Assembly: GCF_016889765.1 (NCBI RefSeq)
Contig: NZ_CP069533.1
Location: forward strand, 310,001 to 374,000
Source: Corynebacterium minutissimum
Lineage (GTDB): Bacteria; Actinomycetota; Actinomycetes; Mycobacteriales; Mycobacteriaceae
DNA length: 64,000 nt
Direction of reading: 5' to 3'
The position numbers and the translations under genes were made by a program. The number at the start of each line of letters is the position of its first letter. The stretch's first letter is position 1. Under the pieces are notes generated by a model, which did not search any database, was not told the origin of the DNA, and worked only from the letters and a program-made list of their open reading frames with translations. Shown one piece after another: positions 34,637-44,125 of the stretch.

Positions 34637-35800
34637 CTACTGAGTGACGCGAACCTCAGCCTTGGCGCCCTCGACGGCTTCAAGGCCCTGCTCCTCCGCG
34701 AGGCGCATCGCTTCCTCAATGAGGGTTTCCACGATCTTGGACTCGGGCACAGTTTTGATGACCTCGCCCTTGACGAAGATCTGCCCCTTACCGTTGCCGG
34801 ACGCCACACCGAGATCAGCGTCGCGCGCCTCACCCGGTCCGTTCACCACGCAGCCCATGACGGCCACGCGCAGCGGGAACTCCATACCGTCAAGGCCCTC
34901 AGTGACCTCGTTGGCCAGCTTGTACACGTCTACCTGGGCACGGCCACACGACGGGCAGGAAACAATCTCCAGTTTGCGTGGGCGCAGGTTAAGTGACTGC
35001 AGAATTTGGTCGCCGACCTTGATCTCCTCGACCGGGTCAGCGGACAGGGATACGCGGATAGTGTCACCGATGCCTTCCGCCAACAAAGCACCGAAAGCAA
35101 CGGAGGACTTGATGGTGCCCTGGAAGGCCGGGCCCGCCTCAGTGACTCCGAGGTGCAGCGGATAGTCGCACTGAGCAGCCAGCTGACGGTAGGCCTCCAC
35201 CATGATGACTGGATCATTGTGCTTAACGGAGATGGCAATGTCACCGTAGCCGTGCTCCTCGAAAAGGCTCGCCTCCCACAGCGCAGACTCTACGAGTGCT
35301 TCCGGGGTAGCCTTGCCGTACTTGTCCATGATGCGCTTGTCCAGCGAACCAGCATTGACGCCGATGCGGATCGGGATTCCCGCGTCACCGGCAGCCTTGG
35401 CTACTTCCTTGACGCGGCCATCAAATTCCTTGATGTTGCCCGGATTGACGCGAACCGCTGCACATCCGGCGTCAATCGCAGCAAAGATGTACTTGGGCTG
35501 GAAGTGGATATCGGCAATAACCGGGATAGGAGACTTCTTCGCAATCGCCGGCAGGGCCTCAGCATCTACCGTCTTCGGGCAGGCCACGCGAACAATGTCA
35601 CAGCCGCTAGCGGTAAGCTGCGCGATCTGCTGCAGGGTGGCGTTGACGTCGTGCGTCTTCGTCGTCGTCATCGACTGCACCGAGATGGGGTGCTCTGAGC
35701 CCACGCCTACCTGGCCGACCATCAGCTGGCGCGTCTTACGGCGCGGCGCCAAGGTGGGAGGTGGGCCGTCAGGGATTCCAAGACCGATGGGGGTCGACAT
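34637..35800 (-). CDS. ispG: 4-hydroxy-3-methylbut-2-enyl diphosphate synthase (flavodoxin)
   Basis: A 387-residue iron-sulfur enzyme of the MEP isoprenoid pathway that converts MEcPP to HMBPP. The N-terminal TIM barrel includes VRVACPKTVDAEALPAI and GVNAGSLDKRIMDKYG. The C-terminal 4Fe-4S ligands are in VSCPSCGRAQVDV and VMGCVVNGPGEARDADLGV. Actinobacterial IspG lacks the plant insertion, as seen here. It lies downstream of the site-2 protease and dxr on the same strand, an order kept in many actinobacteria. Confidence 0.97.
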   Translation of the reverse strand: MSTPIGLGIPDGPPPTLAPRRKTRQLMVGQVGVGSEHPISVQSMTTTKTHDVNATLQQIAQLTASGCDIVRVACPKTVDAEALPAIAKKSPIPVIADIHFQPKYIFAAIDAGCAAVRVNPGNIKEFDGRVKEVAKAAGDAGIPIRIGVNAGSLDKRIMDKYGKATPEALVESALWEASLFEEHGYGDIAISVKHNDPVIMVEAYRQLAAQCDYPLHLGVTEAGPAFQGTIKSSVAFGALLAEGIGDTIRVSLSADPVEEIKVGDQILQSLNLRPRKLEIVSCPSCGRAQVDVYKLANEVTEGLDGMEFPLRVAVMGCVVNGPGEARDADLGVASGNGKGQIFVKGEVIKTVPESKIVETLIEEAMRLAEEQGLEAVEGAKAEVRVTQ

Positions 35801-35854
35801 GTGCGCTCCTTGGATAATCGAGGTTTAACGCCCCCACTCTAGCACCGTGTGTGC

Positions 35855-37063
35855 TTAGCCAAAGAGGCGTACCGGGTTCACCACATCCGCGACGATGATG
35901 AGCGCACCCACCGCCATCAGAAGGAACGCGAGCACGTAGGTAATCGGCATAAGTCTGGTGTAATCCGCCGGCCCCTTCGGTTCCTTTCCCATGAGGCGGC
36001 GAATCCCGTCACGCAGCTTTTCGTAGAGGATTACGGCGATGTGTCCCCCGTCGAAGGGCGGAAGCGGGATGAGGTTGAACAAGGCAAGGAAGAAGTTCAA
36101 CGAGGCCAGCATCATGAAGAAGGAAGACCATAGGCTGCGCTCCACGAGCTCACCGCCTACTCGGGAGGCACCAACGACGGACATCGGACCATTAACATCG
36201 CGTTCGTGCCCGAAGATCGAGGCCACCACACCTGGGATTTTGGCCGGGAATTGTGCAATGCCTTGCACCGTCGCATCGAGCACGAAGCCGGTATAGCGGG
36301 CCGTTGCCGGGAAGGCCTCGACAAAGGAATAGGTCTCTACGATGTCAATGAGTTCATTGGTCATGCCAATCGCACCCACGCTAACAAGCTCGCCTTCAGC
36401 GTTGGGGCGAGTTACCGTGTCGAGGGGGATGTCAAAGGAACGCTGAGCTCCATCACGTTCCACCTCAAGCGTCACGGTCTCACCTGGAAGCTGCATAACG
36501 ATATCGCGCAGCTGCGCAAAGGAGTCCACAGCCTCGCCATTGAGGGCCAGCACGATATCGCCTGGTTCCACGCCCGCCTCCCCTGCTGGGCCCAAGCCTT
36601 GGCAGGGCTCGAGTTCACCATCGGTCTTTTGATCAGACGTGCAGGATACTTCGCCCACGCGCGGGCGCACGTCCGCATCCGGATTGGGCAAACCCGTGGT
36701 CATTGCAATGATGAGCAGGATAATAAAACCCAAAAGCAAATTGACCGTGATGCCGCCAGCCAGCACGATGATGCGCTGCCACCACGGCTTCTTATACATG
36801 GCATGTGGTTCCTCTTCTTCAGTGAGGAACTCATCCTGGGCAGTCATACCGGCAATATCGCAGAAGCCGCCCACGGGGAAGGCTGCGAGACCGTATTCGG
36901 TATGGCCACGGCTTACTGAAGTCACTTTAGGGCCAAAGCCAATAAAGAAACGGCGCACACGCATGCCAAAGGCGCGGGCAGTGAACATGTGTCCGGCTTC
37001 GTGCAGGGCAACAGTAATGCCGATTCCTAGAGCGAAGAGAATAATGCCCAGGACATTTGCCAT
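35855..37063 (-). CDS. rseP: Site-2 intramembrane metalloprotease (RseP/Rip1 family)
   Basis: A 402-residue membrane protease that cleaves membrane-bound anti-sigma factors or similar substrates. The zinc site HEAGH is at residues 21-25 in the first membrane segment. A PDZ domain (PAGEAGVEPGDIVLALNGEAV) occupies the middle. The second active-site helix carries NLIPLPPFDGGHIAV, where the usual Leu of the LDGG motif is Phe. Two C-terminal hydrophobic segments follow. It lies between dxr and ispG, the conserved actinobacterial order. The substrate is not evident. Confidence 0.94.
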   Translation of the reverse strand: MANVLGIILFALGIGITVALHEAGHMFTARAFGMRVRRFFIGFGPKVTSVSRGHTEYGLAAFPVGGFCDIAGMTAQDEFLTEEEEPHAMYKKPWWQRIIVLAGGITVNLLLGFIILLIIAMTTGLPNPDADVRPRVGEVSCTSDQKTDGELEPCQGLGPAGEAGVEPGDIVLALNGEAVDSFAQLRDIVMQLPGETVTLEVERDGAQRSFDIPLDTVTRPNAEGELVSVGAIGMTNELIDIVETYSFVEAFPATARYTGFVLDATVQGIAQFPAKIPGVVASIFGHERDVNGPMSVVGASRVGGELVERSLWSSFFMMLASLNFFLALFNLIPLPPFDGGHIAVILYEKLRDGIRRLMGKEPKGPADYTRLMPITYVLAFLLMAVGALIIVADVVNPVRLFG

Positions 37064-37078
37064 AGGTGAAGGGGCTTT

Positions 37079-38245
37079 CTATCGAGCGAGCGAATCCACC
37101 AGCGCGTTTGCGCGGCGGCGGGCCTCACCTTCCACGGCGAGGACGTCATCGACGGTAGAGGGTACACCAGCGAACTGCGTCGCCTCACCCAAGACGAGGC
37201 TAACAACGTCAACAATTTCCGGAAAATGGAGACGCCCTGCCAAAAAGGCAGCGGCTGCCTCCTCGTTGGCCGCGTTGTACACCGCCGCATGAGTACCGCC
37301 CGCGGCGGCCGCCTCGCGCGCTAGCCGCACCGCGGGAAACGCATCGTCATCTAGGGGCTCAAAGCGCCATTCGTGGGCAGTCGAAAAGTCCAAAGCTGGT
37401 TGAGCACCAGGCACGCGGTGCGGCCAGTCCAGTGCCAAGGAGATAGGCAGCTTCATCGACGGAGGAGAGCACTGCGCTATCGTGCAGCCATCCGTGAAGG
37501 TTGCCATGGAATGCACGATGGATTGGGGGTGAACGGTGACCTCAATGCTTTCCGGTGGGACGTCGAAAAGCAGGGTCGCTTCAATCAATTCAAGGCCCTT
37601 GTTGATCAACGTGGCCGAGTTGAGTGTGTTCATCTGCCCCATGGACCAGGTGGGGTGTTGGGCTGCTTGCTGCGGGGTAACCTCCCACATCTCTTCGCGC
37701 GTCCACCCTCGGAAAGGGCCACCCGAGGCGGTGAGTACGAGGTGATCGAGCTCCGCTTCGCTGCCACCGCGCAGACACTGCGCCATGGCAGAATGCTCAG
37801 AATCCACGGGCACAATCTGCCCCTCTGACGCCAACCGAGTAACGATTGACCCGCCAGCTACGAGGGATTCCTTGTTGGCCAGCGCTAGGACTTCACCCAT
37901 CTCCAAGGTTGCGATGGTGGAGGCCAACCCCATTGACCCGACGAGGGCATTGAGCACCTTATCTGCTTCCACTGCGCGGACGAGCTGCTCGGCTGAATCC
38001 GGGCCGGAGAGAACAGTACCGCCGAGTGCTTCGGAAACCTCGCGTGCCGCCTCAGGCTTGGCGACGGCCACGTGGTCAAACGAAAGATTGAGAGCGCGGG
38101 CCTGTTCGATAACCAGCTGAGGATTCGACCCGCCGGCAGCAATGCCGACGACGGTGAATTTCTCCGGGTTATCTGCGATAACCTCCAGTGCCTGGGTGCC
38201 GATTGAGCCAGTAGATCCGAGGATAAGAATGCGTTGGGTACTCAC
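37079..38245 (-). CDS. dxr: 1-deoxy-D-xylulose 5-phosphate reductoisomerase
   Basis: A 388-residue NADPH-dependent enzyme that makes MEP, the committed step of the non-mevalonate isoprenoid pathway. ILGSTGSIGTQALEVI is the NADPH site. VPVDSEHSAMAQCL and ASGGPFRGWTREE cover the metal and substrate region. A GTG start (VSTQRILIL) fits the family N-terminus; an ATG 78 bases further upstream adds unrelated residues. It is separated from the site-2 protease by 15 bases and so is co-transcribed with it. It is divergent from the DUF2631 gene. Confidence 0.96.
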   Translation of the reverse strand: MSTQRILILGSTGSIGTQALEVIADNPEKFTVVGIAAGGSNPQLVIEQARALNLSFDHVAVAKPEAAREVSEALGGTVLSGPDSAEQLVRAVEADKVLNALVGSMGLASTIATLEMGEVLALANKESLVAGGSIVTRLASEGQIVPVDSEHSAMAQCLRGGSEAELDHLVLTASGGPFRGWTREEMWEVTPQQAAQHPTWSMGQMNTLNSATLINKGLELIEATLLFDVPPESIEVTVHPQSIVHSMATFTDGCTIAQCSPPSMKLPISLALDWPHRVPGAQPALDFSTAHEWRFEPLDDDAFPAVRLAREAAAAGGTHAAVYNAANEEAAAAFLAGRLHFPEIVDVVSLVLGEATQFAGVPSTVDDVLAVEGEARRRANALVDSLAR

Positions 38246-38403
38246 TCTGTCAACCCTAGTCGGAGTCTCGCGCCCAGCGACGACAAGGTTGCGGGGGTGT
38301 TTAATCGCGGTTAACGTCGGCATGCTTTAAACTACTACACAGAATAACTGGCATTTTCGTGCGCTCACGCAGGTGAGCTGCGTGTACAGACAAAGGAGAG
38401 CAA

Positions 38404-38880
38404 GTGTCTTCCCACAAGCCGGCATCGCAGGTTTTCGACGGCGTATCCACCGATGACGTCCCGTCCGCAGGTTTCGGTTGGTCCCGCATCAGCCGTTCGG
38501 GCGTTCAGATCGCTGGCTGGATTTCCGTCCTGTTCCTGCTGGCCTACAACTTCGGTAACCACAAGGGCCACGTGGAGACCGTCTGGCTCATCGCCCTCGC
38601 TATCCTCATTGCCCTCGGTTTGGTGATTTACGCACTGCAGCCGAAGCTCTCCCAGGTGCGTACCCTGACCGCTCGCAACAAGCCGGTAGGCCACCAGGAG
38701 CCGGACTGGGCCTACGAGCAGAAGACCGTTCACAACGTCTACGCCGAACTCACCGATGACGAGCTGCGCGCCCTCAATATCGAGCCGTCCCGCATTGCTC
38801 ACCTGCGTGGTGCCACCACCGCAGGCGCCAACGCTACCCCAGTAGCTGGCCGTCACGCTGCTAAGCCGGTGTCCAACTAA
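38404..38880 (+). CDS. DUF2631 small membrane protein
   Basis: A 158-residue protein starting at a GTG preceded by AAAGGAGAGCAA. Two hydrophobic segments (about residues 37-52 and 58-77) are followed by a soluble tail with EPDWAYEQKTVHNVYAELTDDELRAL. This pattern identifies actinobacterial DUF2631, whose gene is commonly divergent from dxr. The function is unknown. A strong terminator follows. Confidence 0.87.
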   Translation: MSSHKPASQVFDGVSTDDVPSAGFGWSRISRSGVQIAGWISVLFLLAYNFGNHKGHVETVWLIALAILIALGLVIYALQPKLSQVRTLTARNKPVGHQEPDWAYEQKTVHNVYAELTDDELRALNIEPSRIAHLRGATTAGANATPVAGRHAAKPVSN

Positions 38881-38906
38881 GAGTTTTAGGCCTCTTCACC
38901 AGCTTT

Positions 38907-38946
38907 AAAGCTCCCCGCTCCACATGCAGTGGACGCGGGGAGCTTT
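38907..38946 (+). terminator. Rho-independent terminator after DUF2631
   Basis: AAAGCTCCCCGC (38907-38918) pairs with GCGGGGAGCTTT (38935-38946). The stem is extended by TCCAC/GTGGA around ATGCA. It is followed by GTTATTTGTGTTT. Because the ends are A- and T-rich on both sides, it can also work for the ABC permease gene on the other strand. Confidence 0.9.
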
Positions 38947-39001
38947 GTTATTTGTGTTTGCAGAGAGGGACACACAAGCCCGCACGCACGGTGTGTGCGG
39001 A

Positions 39002-40588
39002 CTAGCTGACGTAACGATCAACCTTGGCGTAGATTTCGGGGGCGTGCGTATCAGCGTAGTTTCCGGCACTGCGCCAGACTACAACGTACACCGCCGCTGG
39101 TAGCAGTAGCGATATCAGAGGTCCGATAACCAGTGGCCAACCATGGTCATAGGCCATCCAGGAGACGATGATGCCCGGCACCACCGGCAACCATGAGAGG
39201 AGTAGACCGGCAAAGGCTGCAACAAAAGCAGCGCCCGAGTAACCAGATTTGTCGTTCCAGCGGCTGGCACCAGGCTCCGACAATGGATAAGGATTCAGCA
39301 CGGTTAGTCCCATGCTGATGGCGCAGGTAGCAATAAACATGCCCACGCTTGCGCTGACGGCCAGGACTGCTACCTGAGTGTCCTCCGCAAAGATAATGAC
39401 GATGAGCGCCAGCACAAGGTAGCCCACGAAAGGAACCACCAAGTGAGCTAGATGCCGGGCATGCAGAATCACACGCGGGGGAACAGGAGCAACCATGCTG
39501 ACCCAGTTGGATGGGCCGTCAAAGCCGTAATCATTGGACAGAGCGGAGGACATCATGACCGCGCTGAAACACAACATGAAATAAGCCACGAAGTCATCGC
39601 CGCGCCACAGCTGATAGATAACGAGCACCGCGAACATGGGCATCGCCAACAGTAAGCCCATCAGGCGCTTATCGCGGCGAATATAGCGCAGAGCGCGAGT
39701 AAATTCCATGGCGGCCGGGCTCGAGTAGGACCAGGAACCGATCTCGAATGCGGTAACCCCCTCCCCTGTTACCTCCGCTGCGTGATTCTTCCCGGCATCA
39801 GGGTTGCGCATAGCCTGGGCCACCTGGCGCATCCACAGCCACATCACTGCCGCAGCGGTGAGAAGCGCGATGAGAAGTTGGGCTACGGCGGTGACAAAGT
39901 GGCCATCGGCAAGCGAAAGTGCCCATCCCACCGCAGCACCAAACGGCGACCACGCGGCGATCGAACCCATAGCCCCCACCGACGGTAGATTCTCCAGCAC
40001 TGACTGCAACTGAAGGACGCCGAAAACAAGCAATCCCAGGACAATCATGACGGCAGCCTGCGCGCCCGACTTTTCGGAACTAGCAATGGCAGTGCCGAGG
40101 AACCCGACGCACTCCCCCAAGACGATGGTGGTCAGGCACGCCACAACCATCCCGAGTACGAAAGGCACCGCGTAGATGCCGGCGCCCTGAAGCGAAAGAA
40201 TGATGGCTCCGGCAACCGCGTAGACGGTGGAGAAAAGTACCGACAAGATGGCGCGTGTGGTGAGCATACTGGACCACAACAGGCCGGGGTACACCTCTTG
40301 TGGCGTTAAGGGAAGTGCACCCAATGTCGAGGGTGAAAGCTGGTTCTCCCCCGCCGGCATGAAGATGGCGAGCATGACATAGATGAGCATGCCGCCGGCA
40401 ACGCCCAGCGTGAGGGACTGAAAGCCGTGCCCAGGCTGTTCAATATCCGCCCATGCCATAAAAAGGAGGCTGACAAGGCCGCCGAAGCCGTACAAGGCCA
40501 TGAGCAGTGCCGTCAAAATGGACGAGGCGTTGGAGCCCACGCTGCGCCACCACAAGGTGCGGTGAAGGCGGAACAGTGTTGAGGTCAT
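39002..40588 (-). CDS. ABC transporter permease
   Basis: A 528-residue integral membrane protein with about 12 hydrophobic segments and no nucleotide-binding site. It resembles large ABC-2-type permeases of drug or lipid export systems. The ATG overlaps the stop of the ATPase gene by one base (TAATG), so the pair is co-translated. It contains EFTRALRYIRRDKRLMGLLLAMP in the middle, the start of a second half-like region. The substrate is unknown. Confidence 0.87.
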   Translation of the reverse strand: MTSTLFRLHRTLWWRSVGSNASSILTALLMALYGFGGLVSLLFMAWADIEQPGHGFQSLTLGVAGGMLIYVMLAIFMPAGENQLSPSTLGALPLTPQEVYPGLLWSSMLTTRAILSVLFSTVYAVAGAIILSLQGAGIYAVPFVLGMVVACLTTIVLGECVGFLGTAIASSEKSGAQAAVMIVLGLLVFGVLQLQSVLENLPSVGAMGSIAAWSPFGAAVGWALSLADGHFVTAVAQLLIALLTAAAVMWLWMRQVAQAMRNPDAGKNHAAEVTGEGVTAFEIGSWSYSSPAAMEFTRALRYIRRDKRLMGLLLAMPMFAVLVIYQLWRGDDFVAYFMLCFSAVMMSSALSNDYGFDGPSNWVSMVAPVPPRVILHARHLAHLVVPFVGYLVLALIVIIFAEDTQVAVLAVSASVGMFIATCAISMGLTVLNPYPLSEPGASRWNDKSGYSGAAFVAAFAGLLLSWLPVVPGIIVSWMAYDHGWPLVIGPLISLLLPAAVYVVVWRSAGNYADTHAPEIYAKVDRYVS

Positions 40589-41418
40589 TACTCAGCACCT
40601 TCCGTGCCCAGCGATCCCTCTGCCGAGGTTCGCAACCAGCCAAACTTCGACGCATCCAAGTCTCGCCCACCCACGGCTGCAATGAAAAGATCGGAGAGGC
40701 TTTGTCCCTGGCGCACATCATCGACGTGGCCAGAGGTGATCACCTGGCCGCCGTTAATGATGGCAACGTGATCGCAGAGGCCTTCGACAAGCTCCATGAC
40801 GTGAGAAGACAAGATGACAGTGCCACCGCGCGAAGCATAAGCACGCAGTAGCTGTTGAATGAGGCGTCCAGAAACTGGATCCACAGCCTCCAGTGGCTCA
40901 TCGAGAATGAGCACCTCCGGATTGTGGAGGACAGCACCGGCCAGCAAAATCTTCTTCGTCATGCCTGCGGAATAGTCCACGATGCGTTTGTTGGCGGCGT
41001 CGGTAAGCGAGAGGGCGTCGAGAAGCTCCTGCGCACGACGCAACGACTCCCCACGATCCAGCCGCCGCAGCGCACCCAGGTAGTGGAGGTACTCAGCGCC
41101 AGTCAGTCGGTCAAAGACGGGCGCCCCGTCCATGAGCAACCCCATGGATTGCTTGGCCGAAATGGGATCCGCCCACACATCGTGCCCAGCGATGAAGCTC
41201 TGCCCAGCATCGGGGCGCTGCAGACCACACGCCATGGTGAGCATCGTGGTCTTACCTGCGCCGTTGGGCCCCACGACACCATAAATGGTGCCTCGGGGGA
41301 CATCCAGGTTGAGATGGTCAACAGCAGTCTGGTTACCAAAGGTCTTGTACAAGCCGCGCACGGCCAAGGCCTGGGTGCGCGGGTCCGGCGCAAGCGCCTC
41401 ACGATAAGGATGAGTCAT
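40588..41418 (-). CDS. ABC transporter ATP-binding protein
   Basis: A 276-residue ATPase. The Walker A motif is GPNGAGKTT. The signature is DYSAGMTKKILLAGA, where the usual LSGGQ is replaced by YSAGM, as in many ABC-2 exporters. Walker B is EVLILDEPLEAVDPVSG, and the switch His follows in ILSSHVMEL. The start is set at the ATG at 41418 (MTHPYREAL); a TTG 18 bases upstream is possible. No Shine-Dalgarno is seen. The start is 3 bases from a 27-base palindrome, so the gene may be leaderless or tightly controlled. Confidence 0.92.
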   Translation of the reverse strand: MTHPYREALAPDPRTQALAVRGLYKTFGNQTAVDHLNLDVPRGTIYGVVGPNGAGKTTMLTMACGLQRPDAGQSFIAGHDVWADPISAKQSMGLLMDGAPVFDRLTGAEYLHYLGALRRLDRGESLRRAQELLDALSLTDAANKRIVDYSAGMTKKILLAGAVLHNPEVLILDEPLEAVDPVSGRLIQQLLRAYASRGGTVILSSHVMELVEGLCDHVAIINGGQVITSGHVDDVRQGQSLSDLFIAAVGGRDLDASKFGWLRTSAEGSLGTEGAE

Positions 41419-41421
41419 AAC

Positions 41422-41448
41422 TGTTAACGGTATCAAGACCCGTTAACA
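41422..41448. promoter_or_regulatory. Operator-like palindrome before the ABC exporter
   Basis: TGTTAACGG (41422-41430) and CCGTTAACA (41440-41448) are perfect inverted copies separated by 9 bases. They sit immediately upstream of the ATPase start codon. Such half-sites are typical of TetR- or MarR-type repressors, but no regulator gene is adjacent. The regulator is unknown. Confidence 0.65.
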
Positions 41449-41505
41449 CTGGAAGACCACTCACGCCTGCCGGGAAATGATTGTTAGGAAACTGTAAGCG
41501 GAGTG

Positions 41506-42612
41506 CTAAGCAGTTTCGCGTTCATCAGCGGCGAGCTGGCCACAGGCCGCGGCAATCTCATCGCCCTTGGTGTCACGCACCGTGCACGGCACACCTTGAG
41601 CAATGACGCGGCGCACAAACTCGTCCTGGCGGGCCTTAGGCGCTGCGTCCCACTCGGAGCCAGGAGTGGGGTTAAGCGGAATAACATTGACGTGGACCTT
41701 GGAACCGAGCGCTGCGTGCAACTTCTGCCCCAGCATATCTGCACGGAAGTCCTGGTCATTCTTGTCCCGAATAAGCGCGTACTCGATAGACACGCGGCGG
41801 CCAGATTTATCAGCGTAGTAGCGGGCAGCGTCGAGCACGTCATCAACCGGCCAGCGGTTATTAACCGGCACGAGGGTATCGCGCAATTCATCATCCGGGG
41901 TATGCAGGGAAACTGCCAGAGTGCAGGAGAGATCCTCATCGGCCAGCTTGCGAATAGCAGGAGCCAAGCCCACGGTGGAGACGGTGACGTTGCGCTGAGA
42001 CAGGCCGAATCCAGCTAGGTCCTGTCCGGTGATCTGGCGGACTGCCTGGACGACGCGCTTGTAGTTCGCCAGCGGCTCTCCCATGCCCATGAACACCACG
42101 TTGCTCAGGCGGCCACCTTCTGCCTCCATGAGGCGTGCGGCGTGGCGGAACTGCTCCACAATTTCAGCCGTGGACAGGTTACGGTCTAGGCCGCCCTGGC
42201 CGGTAGCACAGAACGGACACGCCATGCCGCAACCAGCCTGGGAAGAAATGCACAGCGTAGCGCGGCCTGGGTAGCGCATCAGGACCGACTCCAACAGTGT
42301 GCCATCGTGCAGGCGCCACAGGGACTTGGTGGTTTCGCCATCATCTGTGGAGGTTTGGCGGATGGGCGTCATGAGCTCAGGGAAGAGCTTTTCTTGGACA
42401 GCATCGCGGGAAGCAGCCGGGATATCGGTCATCTCGGAAACATCGGCGGTGTAGTGAACGTAGTAGTGCTTGGCCAGCTGCTTTGCTCGGAACTTGGGCA
42501 GGCCAAGTTCGGCGAGCGCTTCAATGCGCTCGTCCTCGGTCAAGTCCGCGAAGTGCTTCGGGGGCAGCCCGCGACGCGGAGCGGAGAAGTTCAATTTCAG
42601 TGGTTCAGCCAT
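41506..42612 (-). CDS. rlmN: 23S rRNA (adenine2503-C2) methyltransferase
   Basis: A 368-residue radical SAM enzyme that methylates A2503 of 23S rRNA and A37 of some tRNAs. The cluster-binding CxxxCxxC is GCGMACPFCATGQGG near residues 124-131. SNVVFMGMGEPLANYKRVVQA and RVSIEYALI are family blocks, and a late Cys in GVPCTVRDTKGDEI is the methyl-carrying position. The start MAEPLKLNFSAPRRGLPPKHF fits the genus; an ATG 12 bases upstream is an alternative. It is divergent from the LapA-like gene. Confidence 0.96.
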   Translation of the reverse strand: MAEPLKLNFSAPRRGLPPKHFADLTEDERIEALAELGLPKFRAKQLAKHYYVHYTADVSEMTDIPAASRDAVQEKLFPELMTPIRQTSTDDGETTKSLWRLHDGTLLESVLMRYPGRATLCISSQAGCGMACPFCATGQGGLDRNLSTAEIVEQFRHAARLMEAEGGRLSNVVFMGMGEPLANYKRVVQAVRQITGQDLAGFGLSQRNVTVSTVGLAPAIRKLADEDLSCTLAVSLHTPDDELRDTLVPVNNRWPVDDVLDAARYYADKSGRRVSIEYALIRDKNDQDFRADMLGQKLHAALGSKVHVNVIPLNPTPGSEWDAAPKARQDEFVRRVIAQGVPCTVRDTKGDEIAAACGQLAADERETA

Positions 42613-42706
42613 GGTGAGGCCCATTTTTCCACGTTTTTGGCCACATTATCCAATCGAAGCTCCGCTGGAGTGGCGAAAGTGACATGTTGACCTATTTAAT
42701 AGGTGT

Positions 42707-43174
42707 ATGACGAATCCAGAACATAGCTCTGACAATCTCCGCTCAACCTCCGGCCCTTTCGCTGACAACGAACCGAGCACAAATTTCGACGCGCAGCCTG
42801 ACAACACTGCCTACGAGACCACCCCGGATACCGCGGGGGCTGTCGAACCCGCCGGCACGACGACTGATAGCACTACTACGGCGACTTCCCCGGCAACGAC
42901 CACGGACAAGAACAACGGCAAGGTTAAGGGCTCTTTTGCCGCCAGCACCTGGATTGCCCTCATCGTGGGCTTCTTGCTGCTTATTGTGCTCATTATCTTC
43001 ATTCTGCAGAACCAGCACGAAGTACCGCTCAACTTCCTCAACTGGTCTGTCGAATTCCCGGCCGGCGTTACCTACCTCATCTGCGCCATTGCCGGTGCAC
43101 TCATCATGGCGCTCGTCGGCGGCTGGCGTATGTTTGAGCTGCGCCGCCAGGTGCGCAAGCAGGCTCGACGCTAG
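42707..43174 (+). CDS. LapA domain membrane protein
   Basis: A 155-residue protein. The first 75 residues are acidic, Thr-, Asn- and Pro-rich and look disordered. Residues about 82-140 form a two-helix LapA-like membrane unit with ILQNQHEVPLNFLNWSVEFP between the helices. The end is basic (ELRRQVRKQARR). Family members are thought to help envelope assembly in other bacteria. The gene is convergent with cdsA across 15 bases. The ATG lies a few bases after CCTATTTAATAGG and has only a weak ribosome site. Confidence 0.85.
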   Translation: MTNPEHSSDNLRSTSGPFADNEPSTNFDAQPDNTAYETTPDTAGAVEPAGTTTDSTTTATSPATTTDKNNGKVKGSFAASTWIALIVGFLLLIVLIIFILQNQHEVPLNFLNWSVEFPAGVTYLICAIAGALIMALVGGWRMFELRRQVRKQARR

Positions 43175-43189
43175 GCGTCCGAGCACTCC

Positions 43190-44077
43190 CTAGGGGGTAA
43201 GGGTGGCCAGGAAACTCATGGCCACCCAGGTCACCATTGCTGACGGCAGCATGCCGTCGAGTCGGTCCATAAGGCCGCCGTGGCCCGGCAACAGGTCCGA
43301 CATATCCTTGATACCCAGCTCGCGTTTGAATTGTGATTCCACGAGGTCACCCAGCGTGGCACAGAATACGAGCCCAAGGCCCATCAGTGCGCCAACCCAC
43401 GGGGTATGGTGAAGCAAGAAAGCAAAGCACAACGCGCCGGTGACGGTACCAAACAGGACCGAACCAGCGAAGCCTTCCCAGGACTTCTTCGGGCTCACGG
43501 CAGGGGCCATGGGGTGCGAACCAAACATGACGCCCGCGATGAAGCCACCGGTATCTGACGCCACGACGCACAGCATGAAGACAACAATGGACGCCGCTCC
43601 GGATGCAAAAGGCGTCTCGACGCGGGAGAGCATCGCCGCGAACGTACCGAAAAGCGGAATCCACGTCAGAACGAAGATGCCCACGGACATATCGCGCAGA
43701 TAGTTAATCGGCGGGCGGTGTCGCCCATTATGGAAAAGGCGCCCAAACATGAGGGCTAGCACGGCCACGACATAGACCGCTACGAGTCCCGGAGCGTTCA
43801 GGAACCACGAGACCCACACCATCGCCTGCCCTAAGACGATAAGCAGCGTGCGAGGCACGTAATAGGAGTGCTCGCGCAGGCGTGTCAGTACCTCCCACAT
43901 GGCCACGCCAAGCGCTGCAGCGACCACCAAGTACCACACGAAGGGGCCTGCCCACACGGCGAAGACAACCAGCGCACCAAGTCCGACACCCACACCAATG
44001 GCAGCGGGCAGATCGCGGCCCGCATTGTTCTTCGGCTTGGGCATCCGGCGAGTGTGCCGTGAGTGCTCAGTGGTCAC
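43190..44077 (-). CDS. cdsA: Phosphatidate cytidylyltransferase
   Basis: A 295-residue membrane enzyme making CDP-diacylglycerol, precursor of cardiolipin, phosphatidylinositol and phosphatidylglycerol. About eight hydrophobic segments precede the CDS signature SQFKRELGIKDMSDLLPGHG followed by GLMDRLDGMLPSA. A GTG start preceded by AAGGAG is chosen; an ATG 11 codons later is the alternative. It lies downstream of frr, pyrH, tsf and rpsB, a common bacterial order. Confidence 0.96.
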   Translation of the reverse strand: MTTEHSRHTRRMPKPKNNAGRDLPAAIGVGVGLGALVVFAVWAGPFVWYLVVAAALGVAMWEVLTRLREHSYYVPRTLLIVLGQAMVWVSWFLNAPGLVAVYVVAVLALMFGRLFHNGRHRPPINYLRDMSVGIFVLTWIPLFGTFAAMLSRVETPFASGAASIVVFMLCVVASDTGGFIAGVMFGSHPMAPAVSPKKSWEGFAGSVLFGTVTGALCFAFLLHHTPWVGALMGLGLVFCATLGDLVESQFKRELGIKDMSDLLPGHGGLMDRLDGMLPSAMVTWVAMSFLATLTP

Positions 44078-44125
44078 GCTAGCTCCTTCACACGTAATGG
44101 AATGTCATCGTGGGGTCCTACACAG

